30,807 bases of DNA from Bacteroidales bacterium. GTDB lineage: Bacteria; Bacteroidota; Bacteroidia; Bacteroidales; UBA3824. Both the position numbers and the translations under genes were made by a program. Numbering within the stretch: position 1 is the first letter of the stretch; each line of letters begins with the position of its first letter. The DNA lies in the NCBI GenBank assembly GCA_016293845.1, contig JAEDDH010000030.1, forward strand, positions 1 through 30,807, written 5' to 3'. Under the pieces are notes generated by a model. The model was given only the letters and a program-made list of their open reading frames with translations, had not been told where the DNA came from and searched no databases. This document shows, piece after piece, positions 15,294 through 24,417 of the stretch.

Positions 15294-15520
15294 GATATTA
15301 CATCTCTTTGAACAAGGTCGTAGGAAACCTAAGGGAAAAGATATAATACCTGCACACCACGCCCATATATGTATGAGCCGGTTGCCGTGCTGCTCTCTCT
15401 CCCTTTTTAGAATTTCCTACGTTCTGTTGCAAAAGAGAGTCAGCACAACTTCCGAATAATTCTTCAAAATTATTCTCGGCTATGGGTGTGCGTCGCGCAC
15501 AACCCAATCACTATTTTTTA
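15269..15520 (-). ncRNA. Candidate structured non-coding RNA with pseudoknot
   Basis: This intergenic stretch behaves like an RNA gene: consensus promoter, about 250 nt of nested complementarity, terminator. Minus-strand helices in order: S1, GGGTTGTGCG with CGCACACCC (15505-15484, one bulge, CGA loop); S2, CCGA-ATAATT with AATTAT-TCGG (15479-15452, two-base bulge); S3, GTGCTG-CTCTC (15446-15435) with GAGAG-CAGCAC (15399-15387); S4, CGTAGGAAA (15421-15413) with TTTCCTACG (15327-15319), extended by CTAA/TTAG and GGGA/TCCC. S4 starts inside the S3 loop, making a pseudoknot. A frame with a TTG start (15298-15507) crosses it, but the pairing argues that it is not coding. It is not recognisably tmRNA, RNase P RNA, SRP RNA or 6S RNA. 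Function unknown. Confidence 0.7.
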
Positions 15521-15526
15521 CTTTGG

Positions 15527-15557
15527 CAAAAGTACGGATTGTATTAGTCAATGTCAA
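15527..15557 (-). promoter_or_regulatory. Promoter of the structured RNA gene
   Basis: Minus-strand TTG (plus 15555-15557), a 20-base spacer and TACTTTTG (plus 15527-15534) match the Bacteroidetes consensus. No plausible ATG ORF follows, only the structured region. Confidence 0.75.
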
Positions 15558-15620
15558 GTTTTTCGGGAGTTTTTTTTGAAAAATTTTGGAATAAGATGAG
15601 AATTAAAAAGATACAGAAAT

Positions 15621-17258
15621 TTATTCCTCCACTACAACATAATCCACGATGTTTTTTTCTTCGCTCGAAAAACTTACGCCGATTTTGAAAACCTTCCGGT
15701 TGTCCATTTTGAAACGTCCTGCGTAGTTTTTAACGTCAACTTGATTTAGGGCGGTCTGCGCATCTTGGTCGATTTTGAACTCAAAAATATATACAAAGTT
15801 CCTGTTGATAAGGATAGCGTCGGCGCGACCTTTTGAAAAGTGCGGCTCGGCTATTATGTACTCGCCCAAAATTGTGAAAACCAAATAGATAACATTCTGG
15901 AAATCACGTTCAATGAGTTTCGCGCTCTTGTCGTTGGCATAAGGCAATGTGCAGAACAACGCCTTCAAACGCTCAATGACATTTTCAATGTTGCCACGGC
16001 GGAAATCTCCCATAAAATCGGCATAGTTAAAACCGCTCTGATTGTTAGGCAATTGGTAAAATTCCTTAGCGAGCGAGTTGAAAAAACTCATCTCTACCTC
16101 GTAGTTCGGAAAGCCCAAAATATACAGCCTTTCCTCCTTAATGTATTCTTTTATTGTAAGATAGCCTGAGTAATAAAGCAACGGCACAAGGTCTTTCTTA
16201 AATTCGTCGTCTTTATAGTCTTTCAACTCGTCTTTTGAAAATTCGACATCACTTTTCAAAGTCATAATGTCAAAATCAGAGTTTTTGATGCGCTTCATAA
16301 GTACAGTAGGTGTGCCAGTGCCGTACCAATAATTCTGTAAATCCTTGGATTTAAGCGCAGTAAACAGACTTACGGGGTTGAATACCTTTATGCCTTTTTC
16401 GTGAAAAAGGTAGCAATCGTACCATTTTTTCAATTGCGACATTGCCTCGTCGAATGTGATGTCGTTGCTGCCGGCAAAAGTCTGAATTTCGTTCTTGAAA
16501 TAATCCAAAAGTTCTTGGTGAGTGATGCCGCAAATAGCCGAATAATCAGGGTCAAGCGAAATGTCCACAGGCTGATTGTTGCCGCTGAAAATAGTGGTCT
16601 TGGCAAACTTTGTCACGCCAGTCAAGAAAGCGAACCTGATAAACTTGTCGGCAGACTTCAAAACAGAGAAAAATCCACGGTAAATATCCTTGTCAATGTC
16701 GATGTTAACACTGTTAATCAAAGGGTTATCGTATTCGTCTACGATGATGGCGGTAGCAAGTCCTGTTTTTTCGTAAACGGCTTTAAGGTCGCTCTCAAAA
16801 CGAAACGAAAGAATGCGGTTTTCTTTTGTGAAAGGATCTTCATTTTCTTGAAATTCAATCGACTTCTCGTCAAACTGTATTCCGTTTTCTTTCTCAAAAT
16901 CCATAAGGGCAACTTTGATTTTTGAGAGCAACACTGTTGAACCCAATGCATAACTGCCGTCCACAAAATCCAAATAAAATAAAGGATACTTTACCCAATC
17001 CTTTTCCCACCGCATAACCTTCAAGCCCTCAAACAATTCTTTCTTGCCCTCAAAATATGCACGTAAAGTATTACACATCAAACTTTTGCCAAATCTGCGC
17101 GGACGGGCGAGAAAATATGATTTGATATCCGATTTTACAAGGCGGTACACATAGTCGGTCTTGTCTACGTATATGCTACCTTGCTTTCTCAGATACTCAA
17201 AACTCTGAATGCCAAGCGGAAATCGGTCTAACTTTATTTCGGGTGTTTCCATTGCCAT
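15621..17258 (-). CDS. AAA-ATPase-like / PD-(D/E)XK (DUF1703) protein
   Basis: A 545-residue two-domain protein of the AAA-ATPase_like plus DUF1703 family, abundant in Bacteroidetes and thought to be mobile-element or defence associated; the function is not established. The N-terminus LDRFPLGIQSFEYLRKQGSIYVDKTDYVYRLV and the P-loop ARPRRFGKSL (about residues 52-61) are diagnostic, with IIVDEYDNPL as the Walker B region. The C-terminal nuclease-fold domain has GRADAILINRNFVYIFEFKID, giving the Asp...Glu-x-Lys set, followed by QVDVKNYA. The start is at 17258 (MAMETPEIKLD); MET at 17252 is also possible. A TATATTTG box (17273-17280) with a TTTG 19 bases further upstream drives it. It is divergent from the ABC-F gene. 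Confidence 0.88.
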   Translation of the reverse strand: MAMETPEIKLDRFPLGIQSFEYLRKQGSIYVDKTDYVYRLVKSDIKSYFLARPRRFGKSLMCNTLRAYFEGKKELFEGLKVMRWEKDWVKYPLFYLDFVDGSYALGSTVLLSKIKVALMDFEKENGIQFDEKSIEFQENEDPFTKENRILSFRFESDLKAVYEKTGLATAIIVDEYDNPLINSVNIDIDKDIYRGFFSVLKSADKFIRFAFLTGVTKFAKTTIFSGNNQPVDISLDPDYSAICGITHQELLDYFKNEIQTFAGSNDITFDEAMSQLKKWYDCYLFHEKGIKVFNPVSLFTALKSKDLQNYWYGTGTPTVLMKRIKNSDFDIMTLKSDVEFSKDELKDYKDDEFKKDLVPLLYYSGYLTIKEYIKEERLYILGFPNYEVEMSFFNSLAKEFYQLPNNQSGFNYADFMGDFRRGNIENVIERLKALFCTLPYANDKSAKLIERDFQNVIYLVFTILGEYIIAEPHFSKGRADAILINRNFVYIFEFKIDQDAQTALNQVDVKNYAGRFKMDNRKVFKIGVSFSSEEKNIVDYVVVEE

Positions 17259-17272
17259 AAAATTGTTTTGCG

Positions 17273-17303
17273 CAAATATAGCATTTATTTTGGTTTCAAC
17301 AAA
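17273..17303 (-). promoter_or_regulatory. Promoter of the AAA-like/DUF1703 gene
   Basis: Minus-strand TTTG followed by a 19-base spacer and TATATTTG (plus 17273-17280); the ATG lies 15 bases beyond the box. Confidence 0.6.
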
Positions 17304-17337
17304 AAGATTTCACCGTGTAAATATCCGAAAAATTCCT

Positions 17338-17345
17338 TACCTTTG
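17338..17345 (+). promoter_or_regulatory. -7 box of the ABC-F gene
   Basis: TACCTTTG matches TAnnTTTG, 31 bases before the ATG at 17377. The -33 element is unclear. Confidence 0.5.
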
Positions 17346-17376
17346 CGCCCACAAATTTTAAAACACCTTAATAATA

Positions 17377-19014
<1,638 letters not shown>

Positions 19015-19074
19015 TATTAGAGAAGGTGTTGGAGAAAGAGTGTTAAGATTGTGAATATTTTCGACATAAATTAT

Positions 19075-19105
19075 TTTGATAACACATCGGGAATGATTAT
19101 CTTTG
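19075..19105 (+). promoter_or_regulatory. Promoter of the vapBC-like pair
   Basis: TTTG (19075-19078), a 19-base spacer and TATCTTTG (19098-19105) match the consensus; the ATG follows 23 bases later. Confidence 0.7.
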
Positions 19106-19127
19106 CAGTGTTAAAGAATAAATTATT

Positions 19128-19397
19128 ATGATGGCAGTTGACATTAAAAATGATGCTCTTAATATGTTGCTATCTATCGACAACGAAGAATCGATAGTGG
19201 CGATACGTAATTATATAGCCAGATTTTTCAAGAAGTTGAAGAATTCCCCTCAGCATACCATCCTTACAACGCCCCAAAAAGACAATCCATCATTTGATTT
19301 TTCCTTCGTTGATGATCTTTTTGGCAAACTTAACGACCAAGAGGCTGAAGAAATGCGCGAACACTGCCATTTAGATTTCAAAGAAATGGAGGTGTGA
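19128..19397 (+). CDS. Putative antitoxin paired with a PIN-domain toxin
   Basis: An 89-residue protein without a recognised DNA-binding fold by eye. It is assigned as antitoxin because it immediately precedes a PIN toxin gene, with the stop and start sharing TGATG, the usual vapBC arrangement. The N-terminal half is helical (IKNDALNMLLSIDNEESIVAIRNYIARFFKKLKN). The C-terminal half is acidic with aromatic residues (DFSFVDDLFGKLNDQEAEEMREH), as expected of a disordered toxin-wrapping tail. Tandem ATGs at 19128 and 19131 are both usable. It has a consensus promoter, probably autoregulated. Confidence 0.7.
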   Translation: MMAVDIKNDALNMLLSIDNEESIVAIRNYIARFFKKLKNSPQHTILTTPQKDNPSFDFSFVDDLFGKLNDQEAEEMREHCHLDFKEMEV

Positions 19398-19795
19398 TGA
19401 TGTATCTGCTTGACACCAATGTAATAATCGACCTCCTCAATGGGAATCAAAATGTTATGAACAATTTTAAACGATGTTACTCAACCGATAGCATCAAAAT
19501 TGTTGACATTGCATTTTACGAAATACTTCGCGGATTCAAATACAAAGACCCAAAAGGATTATTGCCAAAATTTGAAAAATTCATAGACAAATGTCCTATC
19601 GTATACCAAACTCGTCAATCAGTTGAAATTGCAGCGCAAAATTATGCCAACTTGCGCAAAAACGGACAAAAAATAGATGACGCAGATCTTCTGATTGGTT
19701 CGGTTGCCATAGCACAAAACGCCGTGCTTGTAACAAACAACACTGGACACCTTTCGCGATTATCAGGCATTCAAATAGAAAATTGGACGGAATAA
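19397..19795 (+). CDS. VapC-like PIN-domain ribonuclease toxin
   Basis: A magnesium-dependent RNase of the PIN family that cleaves specific RNAs (often tRNA) when released from its antitoxin. MYLLDTNVIIDLLNG gives the first Asp, FYEILRG the Glu, DDADLLIGSVA the next Asp pair and VTNNTGHLSRL the final polar position. The length of about 132 residues is standard. I start at 19397, where ATG overlaps the antitoxin stop as TGATG; 19400 is an alternative, and the GTG at 19394 is less likely. It is followed by a short remnant reading frame. Confidence 0.9.
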   Translation: MMYLLDTNVIIDLLNGNQNVMNNFKRCYSTDSIKIVDIAFYEILRGFKYKDPKGLLPKFEKFIDKCPIVYQTRQSVEIAAQNYANLRKNGQKIDDADLLIGSVAIAQNAVLVTNNTGHLSRLSGIQIENWTE

Positions 19796-19798
19796 TAA

Positions 19799-19957
19799 AA
19801 CTGTAAAGGAAAGGATTTAAGTTCCAAAGAAAAAAGAGAGTACCTGCAACGTATGTATCAAAAATCGCGGAAAGACAATTTCGAACTCTATGCGATGTTG
19901 GATAGAATGAAGTTTACAGAGGAAGATATTAATGACCCTGACGAACGAACGAGATAA
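19799..19957 (+). pseudogene. Short reading-frame remnant downstream of vapC
   Basis: After the vapC double stop the same frame stays open to 19957 and reads as plausible protein: KGKDLSSKEKREYLQRMY, then DNFELYAMLDRMKFTEEDINDP. There is no start codon before an ATG at 19853, which would leave only 34 residues. I treat it as a possible C-terminal relic of a lost gene; family unknown. Confidence 0.3.
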
Positions 19958-19982
19958 TATATTAGGACTATAAGATAACTAT

Positions 19983-21152
19983 CTAATTTACATATTTATT
20001 TACAGACGGGGACGTAGTTGTTAATATTTTGTTCCCAATGTCATTCATCCTTTCTTTCAGTATTTCATTTAATTTGATATTGACTCGTTTGGCAACCTCT
20101 GTATCAAGATATTTATTTATAATTAGATTGATATTATCATCAACTGTGTCATTGATAAGATTATTAATAGTATTATCAATTTGTTTATCAACATCTTGGT
20201 TTATGCCTTTTTTTTTCACTTTACTATTTGCAACCCTTTCCCGAAGGTTTTCTGACAAATAATCGTTAACTTTATCATAAATACATTGTTCCTCCTCTTT
20301 TTTAGCCGACCTTTTTAATTCTTCTACAACATATTGTTTGTAATAAGGTACAATCCAACGATATAATAGGGAAATAACAAACACTATAAGGATTATAATG
20401 CCTAATGTGGAATATGTCAATGACATAAATAACAAAAATTCACCAAAAAGTATACAATATTTGATGAGATGCATACAAAATTTCCAAACATATCCTCTAT
20501 CTTTTTTTCTCAATAATGGTGAACTTGTAATAAACGGCTTGATAATAATAGGGGTTAACACAGATAATACTACAATAATACCCAAATAAACACACAGTTT
20601 TTGTATCTCGGGTTTATCAATAACATCAAAATTCAAATTATACAAACTAAAAAAGCCCCAAAAGCCCCACACAATCAAAATAATCCAACCTATCAGGATG
20701 TTAATTTTGGATGGCGAAAATGCTCCACCATCAAATCCGATAAAAGCCTTAGTAAAATCACCCCTCATTCTTTTTGCAAACTCGCCTTCGACATATTGTT
20801 GATTGTCTTGAAATATTTCACGTTCAATAGCATAAATGGATTTCTCGTAAACCTCATACCACGCTTTTGAGCCTTTCATCATATATATCCATACAACCGA
20901 CAACACAATGCCAAGCAATGATATGCCACACATATATTGATATATATATGGCAACCAAACAGAGTTGGTATCCTTATCAACCACTTGCAGTACTAACGCT
21001 CCATACCCTCCAAAGCACATCGTTAGGGAACCAAACAAAAACGCTGCCTTTTGCCAAAAGTGAGACAACTCAAAATCACGACATTGGTACATCTTGTCCC
21101 AAATGCGTTCTTTTGATGGATTGTCGCTTTCGCTGATTTTTACGTGCTTCAT
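19983..21152 (-). CDS. Multi-pass membrane protein with coiled C-terminus (RipA-like)
   Basis: Last gene of the ubiquitin-like operon. The N-terminal RIWDKMYQCRDFELSHFWQKAAFLFGSLTMCFGGYGALV resembles the RipA-family octameric membrane proteins seen in Bacteroidetes, a match I make from memory with moderate trust. About six hydrophobic segments follow (for example PYIYQYMCGISLLGIVLSVVW, INILIGWIILIVWGFWGFF, CVYLGIIVVLSVLTPIII). The last 110 residues are hydrophilic and helical (NTINNLINDTVDDNINLIINKYLDTEVAKR), probably a cytoplasmic coiled coil. Start and preceding stop abut with no gap, so it is translationally tied to the upstream membrane protein. It could be an effector, a scaffold or the substrate of the conjugation system; no function is shown. 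Confidence 0.7.
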   Translation of the reverse strand: MKHVKISESDNPSKERIWDKMYQCRDFELSHFWQKAAFLFGSLTMCFGGYGALVLQVVDKDTNSVWLPYIYQYMCGISLLGIVLSVVWIYMMKGSKAWYEVYEKSIYAIEREIFQDNQQYVEGEFAKRMRGDFTKAFIGFDGGAFSPSKINILIGWIILIVWGFWGFFSLYNLNFDVIDKPEIQKLCVYLGIIVVLSVLTPIIIKPFITSSPLLRKKDRGYVWKFCMHLIKYCILFGEFLLFMSLTYSTLGIIILIVFVISLLYRWIVPYYKQYVVEELKRSAKKEEEQCIYDKVNDYLSENLRERVANSKVKKKGINQDVDKQIDNTINNLINDTVDDNINLIINKYLDTEVAKRVNIKLNEILKERMNDIGNKILTTTSPSVNKYVN

Positions 21153-21632
21153 TTATTCACCTCCAAATATATCGCCTAATGCCTGATTATGTTTATTCAT
21201 CATTGAGTTCGCAGCAACGAAAGAGATAATCATAGCACAAAAAACAGTCCACCAAGGGAGCGGAGTTACAACTGTCAGCATTGTAACAAAATAACCAATT
21301 AGGATTGCTATTTTTGCATCTTTGGCTACTTTTTTCTCTACTGTCACACAAAGCACTATGAATGAATACCATACTGTAACAAATAGCCACCCCCAACCCA
21401 CTTGGAATGTGACATAGTTGAGTACAAAGACTGCGATAATAATGAGAATCTTGACCACCAAAGATATATCATCTACATCATTTTCACACTCGTTTGGTTG
21501 TGGGTATCTCTGAGGGCGACCTGATGGTCTGTATGGTTGACTTGGCTGACTGCCCGATGGACCATAACTGAATGGTGAATTGTTATCATCTGACTCCCAT
21601 TCCATATTCTCATTAAGCCTGTATTCTCCCAT
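21153..21632 (-). CDS. Membrane protein with proline-rich N-terminus
   Basis: Unrecognised family. A hydrophilic, Ser/Pro/Gln-rich N-terminal arm (residues about 18-48, including GPSGSQPSQPYRPSGRPQ) precedes three or four membrane segments (LVVKILIIIAVFVLNYVTF, WGWLFVTVWYSFIVLCVTV, IAILIGYFVTMLTVV, WTVFCAMIISFVAANSMM) and a short tail. The first 20 bases overlap the 3' end of the E1-like gene, and its stop touches the next start, so it belongs to the same operon. The flexible arm is a plausible interaction or modification site, but this is only inference. Confidence 0.7.
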   Translation of the reverse strand: MGEYRLNENMEWESDDNNSPFSYGPSGSQPSQPYRPSGRPQRYPQPNECENDVDDISLVVKILIIIAVFVLNYVTFQVGWGWLFVTVWYSFIVLCVTVEKKVAKDAKIAILIGYFVTMLTVVTPLPWWTVFCAMIISFVAANSMMNKHNQALGDIFGGE

Positions 21633-22827
21633 TGTTTTCGATAATTAATTTGTTATTACCGCAAATAGTGCAGTTTTCTCTTTTTTGGATTCTAACTCCG
21701 TACCATCGCATTATTGTTGGTCCGTTTTTAGGATTATTTGACATAGGCGACCAATTAGCGTACCGACGTTCTCGACGGTTTGCCCAAATGTAGAAATCAA
21801 ACGACAAATCTTCTTCCAAACAAGAAATACCTGATTCCATACCTCTCGACATTTCTACTAATGATAGTTTCACCATCAAATTGTTTATAGGTTCTACATC
21901 AGAAGATAATCCTACCTGTACCATTGCATCCGCTTCTTCGGGTGACACATAAGCCGCGATTCTGCCGTTACGCCGTGCAGATGCCACATCTGTGATTTCT
22001 TCGTCGTCAGGATTAATCAAATCGCCTAAAATACAACAATAGCAAGGTCCTCCGGGTCGATAACGGAAAACTTGTCCTCCTTCGGCTCGCGTAACTACGC
22101 CACCAAACAATCCTACTTTCTGATATTTAACCAAACAATCAGAAATAATAAAACGGCTTTTGTTGTTATCAGTAGCACAAATCACCAAATCGGAGTTTTC
22201 GACCTGAGTATTTAACAAATCGATGTTTTGGCATATATCCACAGGGAATTTTTCAATCTCTGCATATGGGTTCTTCCCTTTAATAACGTCATAAAGCGCA
22301 TCGACCTTCAATCGTCCCAAGTCGGTAGCACCGCAATAATGTCTCGACAAATTATGAAGTTCCAATCTATCGAAATCAAATAGTGCGAACTTACCCACTC
22401 CCGCTTTCGCCAACTCAACTGCAATAGAAGAACCTCCACTGCCCAAGCCGATGATGGTTACTTTCTTGTTCTTCAAAATGTCAATTTCAATAAGGCCTTT
22501 GGTGCGAGAATATAGTTCCTCCTTTGCAGGTATGTATGTTGCTTCTACTTCGGCATATCCATCGTCAGTTTTCATCAATACTTTTGTATCATAATTGTGA
22601 TAAACAATTACAACAAAATCGGATTGTTGCTGACGACATTCATTTAAATAAACATCTTCACTGACAATCAACGCACTACGCTGAATACCAAACGAATGAA
22701 GCAATTGTGTAGTCCTGATATGAATTACATCCTCGTTTTCCCACTCGTATGCAAAACCATCAATAGATTTTTGCTCTGTATCATTACAAAAATCAACAAT
22801 CTGCTGTTTGTCAATGTATACTATCAT
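21613..22827 (-). CDS. E1-like (ThiF/MoeB/UBA superfamily) activating enzyme
   Basis: Would adenylate the C-terminus of a small ubiquitin-like protein with ATP and pass it on. A 110-residue N-terminal region unlike ThiF precedes the Rossmann domain: KKVTIIGLGSGGSS (glycine loop at 127-133), LFDFDRLELHNLSRH (Asp151/153, Asn159 and Arg162 of the ATP site), GRLKVDAL with Lys174, and CATDNNKSR with Asp220. Cys262-x2-Cys265 (CYCC) and Cys386-x2-Cys389 (CTIC) probably bind one zinc as in ThiF/MoeB. I cannot assign the catalytic Cys. At 404 residues it is a single-domain E1 with an extra N-terminal module. It lies directly after the small candidate modifier and E2 genes. Confidence 0.88.
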   Translation of the reverse strand: MIVYIDKQQIVDFCNDTEQKSIDGFAYEWENEDVIHIRTTQLLHSFGIQRSALIVSEDVYLNECRQQQSDFVVIVYHNYDTKVLMKTDDGYAEVEATYIPAKEELYSRTKGLIEIDILKNKKVTIIGLGSGGSSIAVELAKAGVGKFALFDFDRLELHNLSRHYCGATDLGRLKVDALYDVIKGKNPYAEIEKFPVDICQNIDLLNTQVENSDLVICATDNNKSRFIISDCLVKYQKVGLFGGVVTRAEGGQVFRYRPGGPCYCCILGDLINPDDEEITDVASARRNGRIAAYVSPEEADAMVQVGLSSDVEPINNLMVKLSLVEMSRGMESGISCLEEDLSFDFYIWANRRERRYANWSPMSNNPKNGPTIMRWYGVRIQKRENCTICGNNKLIIENNGRIQA

Positions 22828-22838
22828 AGCCTACATTA

Positions 22839-23045
22839 TTAATACCATACCGCTTTCCTTGCCATTTCTGTGACGATAGTGCCTTCACGTGGTTGACTGC
22901 CGGCTTCTAACGTTGCGAATGAACCATCAGGTTGCCAAACCATCATTTTGGACGATTGTCCTTTTGCTAAATCTCTAATTTCGTCGCCAATGTTGGTACT
23001 GTAATCAAACTCACCGTTGGAGTTTAGTTGAAATTCGTTGTTCAT
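22839..23045 (-). CDS. 68-residue protein, candidate ubiquitin-like modifier
   Basis: Located between E2-like and E1-like genes (gaps of 6 and 11 bases), the position where related bacterial operons encode the ubiquitin-like protein. Its size and alternation fit a small beta-grasp fold: strands near EFQLNSNGEFDYS, a helix NIGDEIRDLAKG, then KMMVWQPDGSFATLEAG and a last strand. It does not end in Gly-Gly but in ARKAVWY, and the JAB protease would need to trim at least to SQPREG to expose a Gly. I do not recognise the family. It could instead be an adaptor for the complex. Start MNNEFQLNSNG at 23045. Confidence 0.65.
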   Translation of the reverse strand: MNNEFQLNSNGEFDYSTNIGDEIRDLAKGQSSKMMVWQPDGSFATLEAGSQPREGTIVTEMARKAVWY

Positions 23046-23051
23046 AATATA

Positions 23052-23507
23052 TTAATTTAAATGTTCTTGACCATAATCTGCGGGTAAATAATAATCGAGT
23101 TTCATTCCTGTTTCTAAATGCTCTTCGTATGCCTCTAACCACAATCTACATTTCAGAAACACCTTGAAAAGAGTAACATCCGGAACCCAAGAACTACCAT
23201 AATGGCAAATCAGTGTTCCTCCATATTTTGTTCCAAGACAATGCATTCCGTGCTGTGCTGTATCTAACGGCGTACCACCTTTTGTATAAAGCATCTTAGT
23301 AATACAAACATCAGGTGGGCTAAGTGGGTAGCCTTCTAAATCCATTCGCAATGTATATGGTTTCTTTCCATATTTTCTTCCTCTGTTTGTAATGGCAGCC
23401 ATCAACACATAAGGATTGTAAGAGTAAATGTCAAATATTTTAAATGGTACTTTTTTTTGTTGTAGAATTATACATTCTCGCTTTAATCTTTCTGCTAAAC
23501 TTTCCAT
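23052..23507 (-). CDS. E2-like (UBC-fold) conjugating protein
   Basis: A 151-residue protein with the order of a ubiquitin-conjugating fold: N-terminal helix (AERLKRECIILQQ), sheet strands, YTLRMDLEGYPLSPPDV (the E2 Tyr-Pro-x-x-Pro-Pro turn, residues 60-65), then HGMHCLGTKYGGTLICHYGSSWVPDVTLFKVFLKCRLWL and the family tail EAYEEHLETG. In prokaryotic E2-like proteins the active Cys follows G-x-I/L at the position of Cys101 here, with a conserved Trp (Trp107) and the helix after it. Cys90 is an alternative. It would accept the modifier from the neighbouring E1. Six bases separate it from the next gene, 12 from the JAB gene. Confidence 0.82.
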   Translation of the reverse strand: MESLAERLKRECIILQQKKVPFKIFDIYSYNPYVLMAAITNRGRKYGKKPYTLRMDLEGYPLSPPDVCITKMLYTKGGTPLDTAQHGMHCLGTKYGGTLICHYGSSWVPDVTLFKVFLKCRLWLEAYEEHLETGMKLDYYLPADYGQEHLN

Positions 23508-23519
23508 ACCAATAACAAT

Positions 23520-24410
23520 TTATATTTGTTTGTAATATTTTATAAATGAATTATAAATGTCGCCATCATAATTCCATTCACATTTAGAAATATCCTTACT
23601 TGAAGTACAATTTACAATCGGCTTAATTTGAGGGAAACCATCAGGAAATAATACCTTGATTGTCTGCGTACTATTTGTGATGTCTAAGCACACGTGTCCA
23701 TAGTCATTCATCAAAGGACGACAAGATTCAGCACCAAGCCGAATTATCTCATCGATTATTTGTTTTAGAACTGTGTGGTTGTGCTTGTCAGAAAACCAAT
23801 AAGTTTCTGTCTTGATGATTCTTTCTGGCATAGCCAAATCTCCATCATAATCCTCAGATATAACTTTATAGTTTGGGGTTTGTGTTTTTGGCAACAAAAC
23901 CGTTTCGCTTTGCTCAATTTTAGAACGCAATGGACTTGCTTCTTTGACTACGCTCCATTTCGCTTCTATATATTCTCTTTCTGATTTGAGAAATAAATAA
24001 GGAGACACCGAAGATTCGTTGTTTGAACACGTAGCAATACATAATAGAAATTGTCTGAATCTGCTTTCGTTAACATAACACAAAACATTGTCAGCATCAC
24101 CTTGACTCGGATGACAAAGTCCTAATGTATGATGCGAATGCCATTCTCCAAGATGTTTCAAACCGTGGATATTTATCAAAGTGTTAGTCATTCTTTCCAA
24201 ATAGTCAACATCAGGGCGAAAAGCAAAAAATGAATGTTCGGATTTATCTCCCGGACCTAAAACGAAAGTTACTACGGGCGTACCATCATCTTTCCAAAAA
24301 CCGAAAAGATGACCGCCTGTTTCGATATTCGGATAGTCCAAGGTATAGCGTGAGAGATATTCTAACTCACTTTGATAGATGATGACAATATGATTTTTAG
24401 TCGCATTCAT
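23520..24410 (-). CDS. JAB/JAMM metalloprotease with E2-like C-terminal domain
   Basis: N-terminal MPN+ zinc isopeptidase: Glu30 in IETGGHLFG, then GEWHSHHTLGLCHPSQGD with His91-x-His93, Ser102 and Asp105 (one residue longer between the second His and Ser than the usual x7). Such enzymes process or remove ubiquitin-like modifiers. A linker around 150-205 leads to a second domain, with a helix VLKQIIDEIIRLGAES, strands GHVCLDITNSTQTIKVLFPDGFPQIKPIVNC and a last helix. The FPxxFPxxxP strand-turn looks like the UBC/RWD fold. No obvious catalytic Cys is at the E2 position, so this domain may be a binding module. It belongs to the operon headed by 24418-24699; the gaps are seven and 12 bases. Confidence 0.85.
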   Translation of the reverse strand: MNATKNHIVIIYQSELEYLSRYTLDYPNIETGGHLFGFWKDDGTPVVTFVLGPGDKSEHSFFAFRPDVDYLERMTNTLINIHGLKHLGEWHSHHTLGLCHPSQGDADNVLCYVNESRFRQFLLCIATCSNNESSVSPYLFLKSEREYIEAKWSVVKEASPLRSKIEQSETVLLPKTQTPNYKVISEDYDGDLAMPERIIKTETYWFSDKHNHTVLKQIIDEIIRLGAESCRPLMNDYGHVCLDITNSTQTIKVLFPDGFPQIKPIVNCTSSKDISKCEWNYDGDIYNSFIKYYKQI

Positions 24411-24417
24411 TTCTTCA

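Noticed and set aside
15298..15507. 69-residue minus-strand ORF starting with TTG (MGCARRTPIAENN...)
   Set aside because: No ATG, and it overlaps hairpins, the pseudoknot helices and the terminator of the structured RNA candidate; more likely a spurious frame.
15269..15520. 6S RNA, tmRNA or RNase P RNA
   Set aside because: No tRNA-like CCA end or tag ORF, no conserved RNase P core segments, and the 5' and 3' ends do not pair into a 6S-like closing stem.
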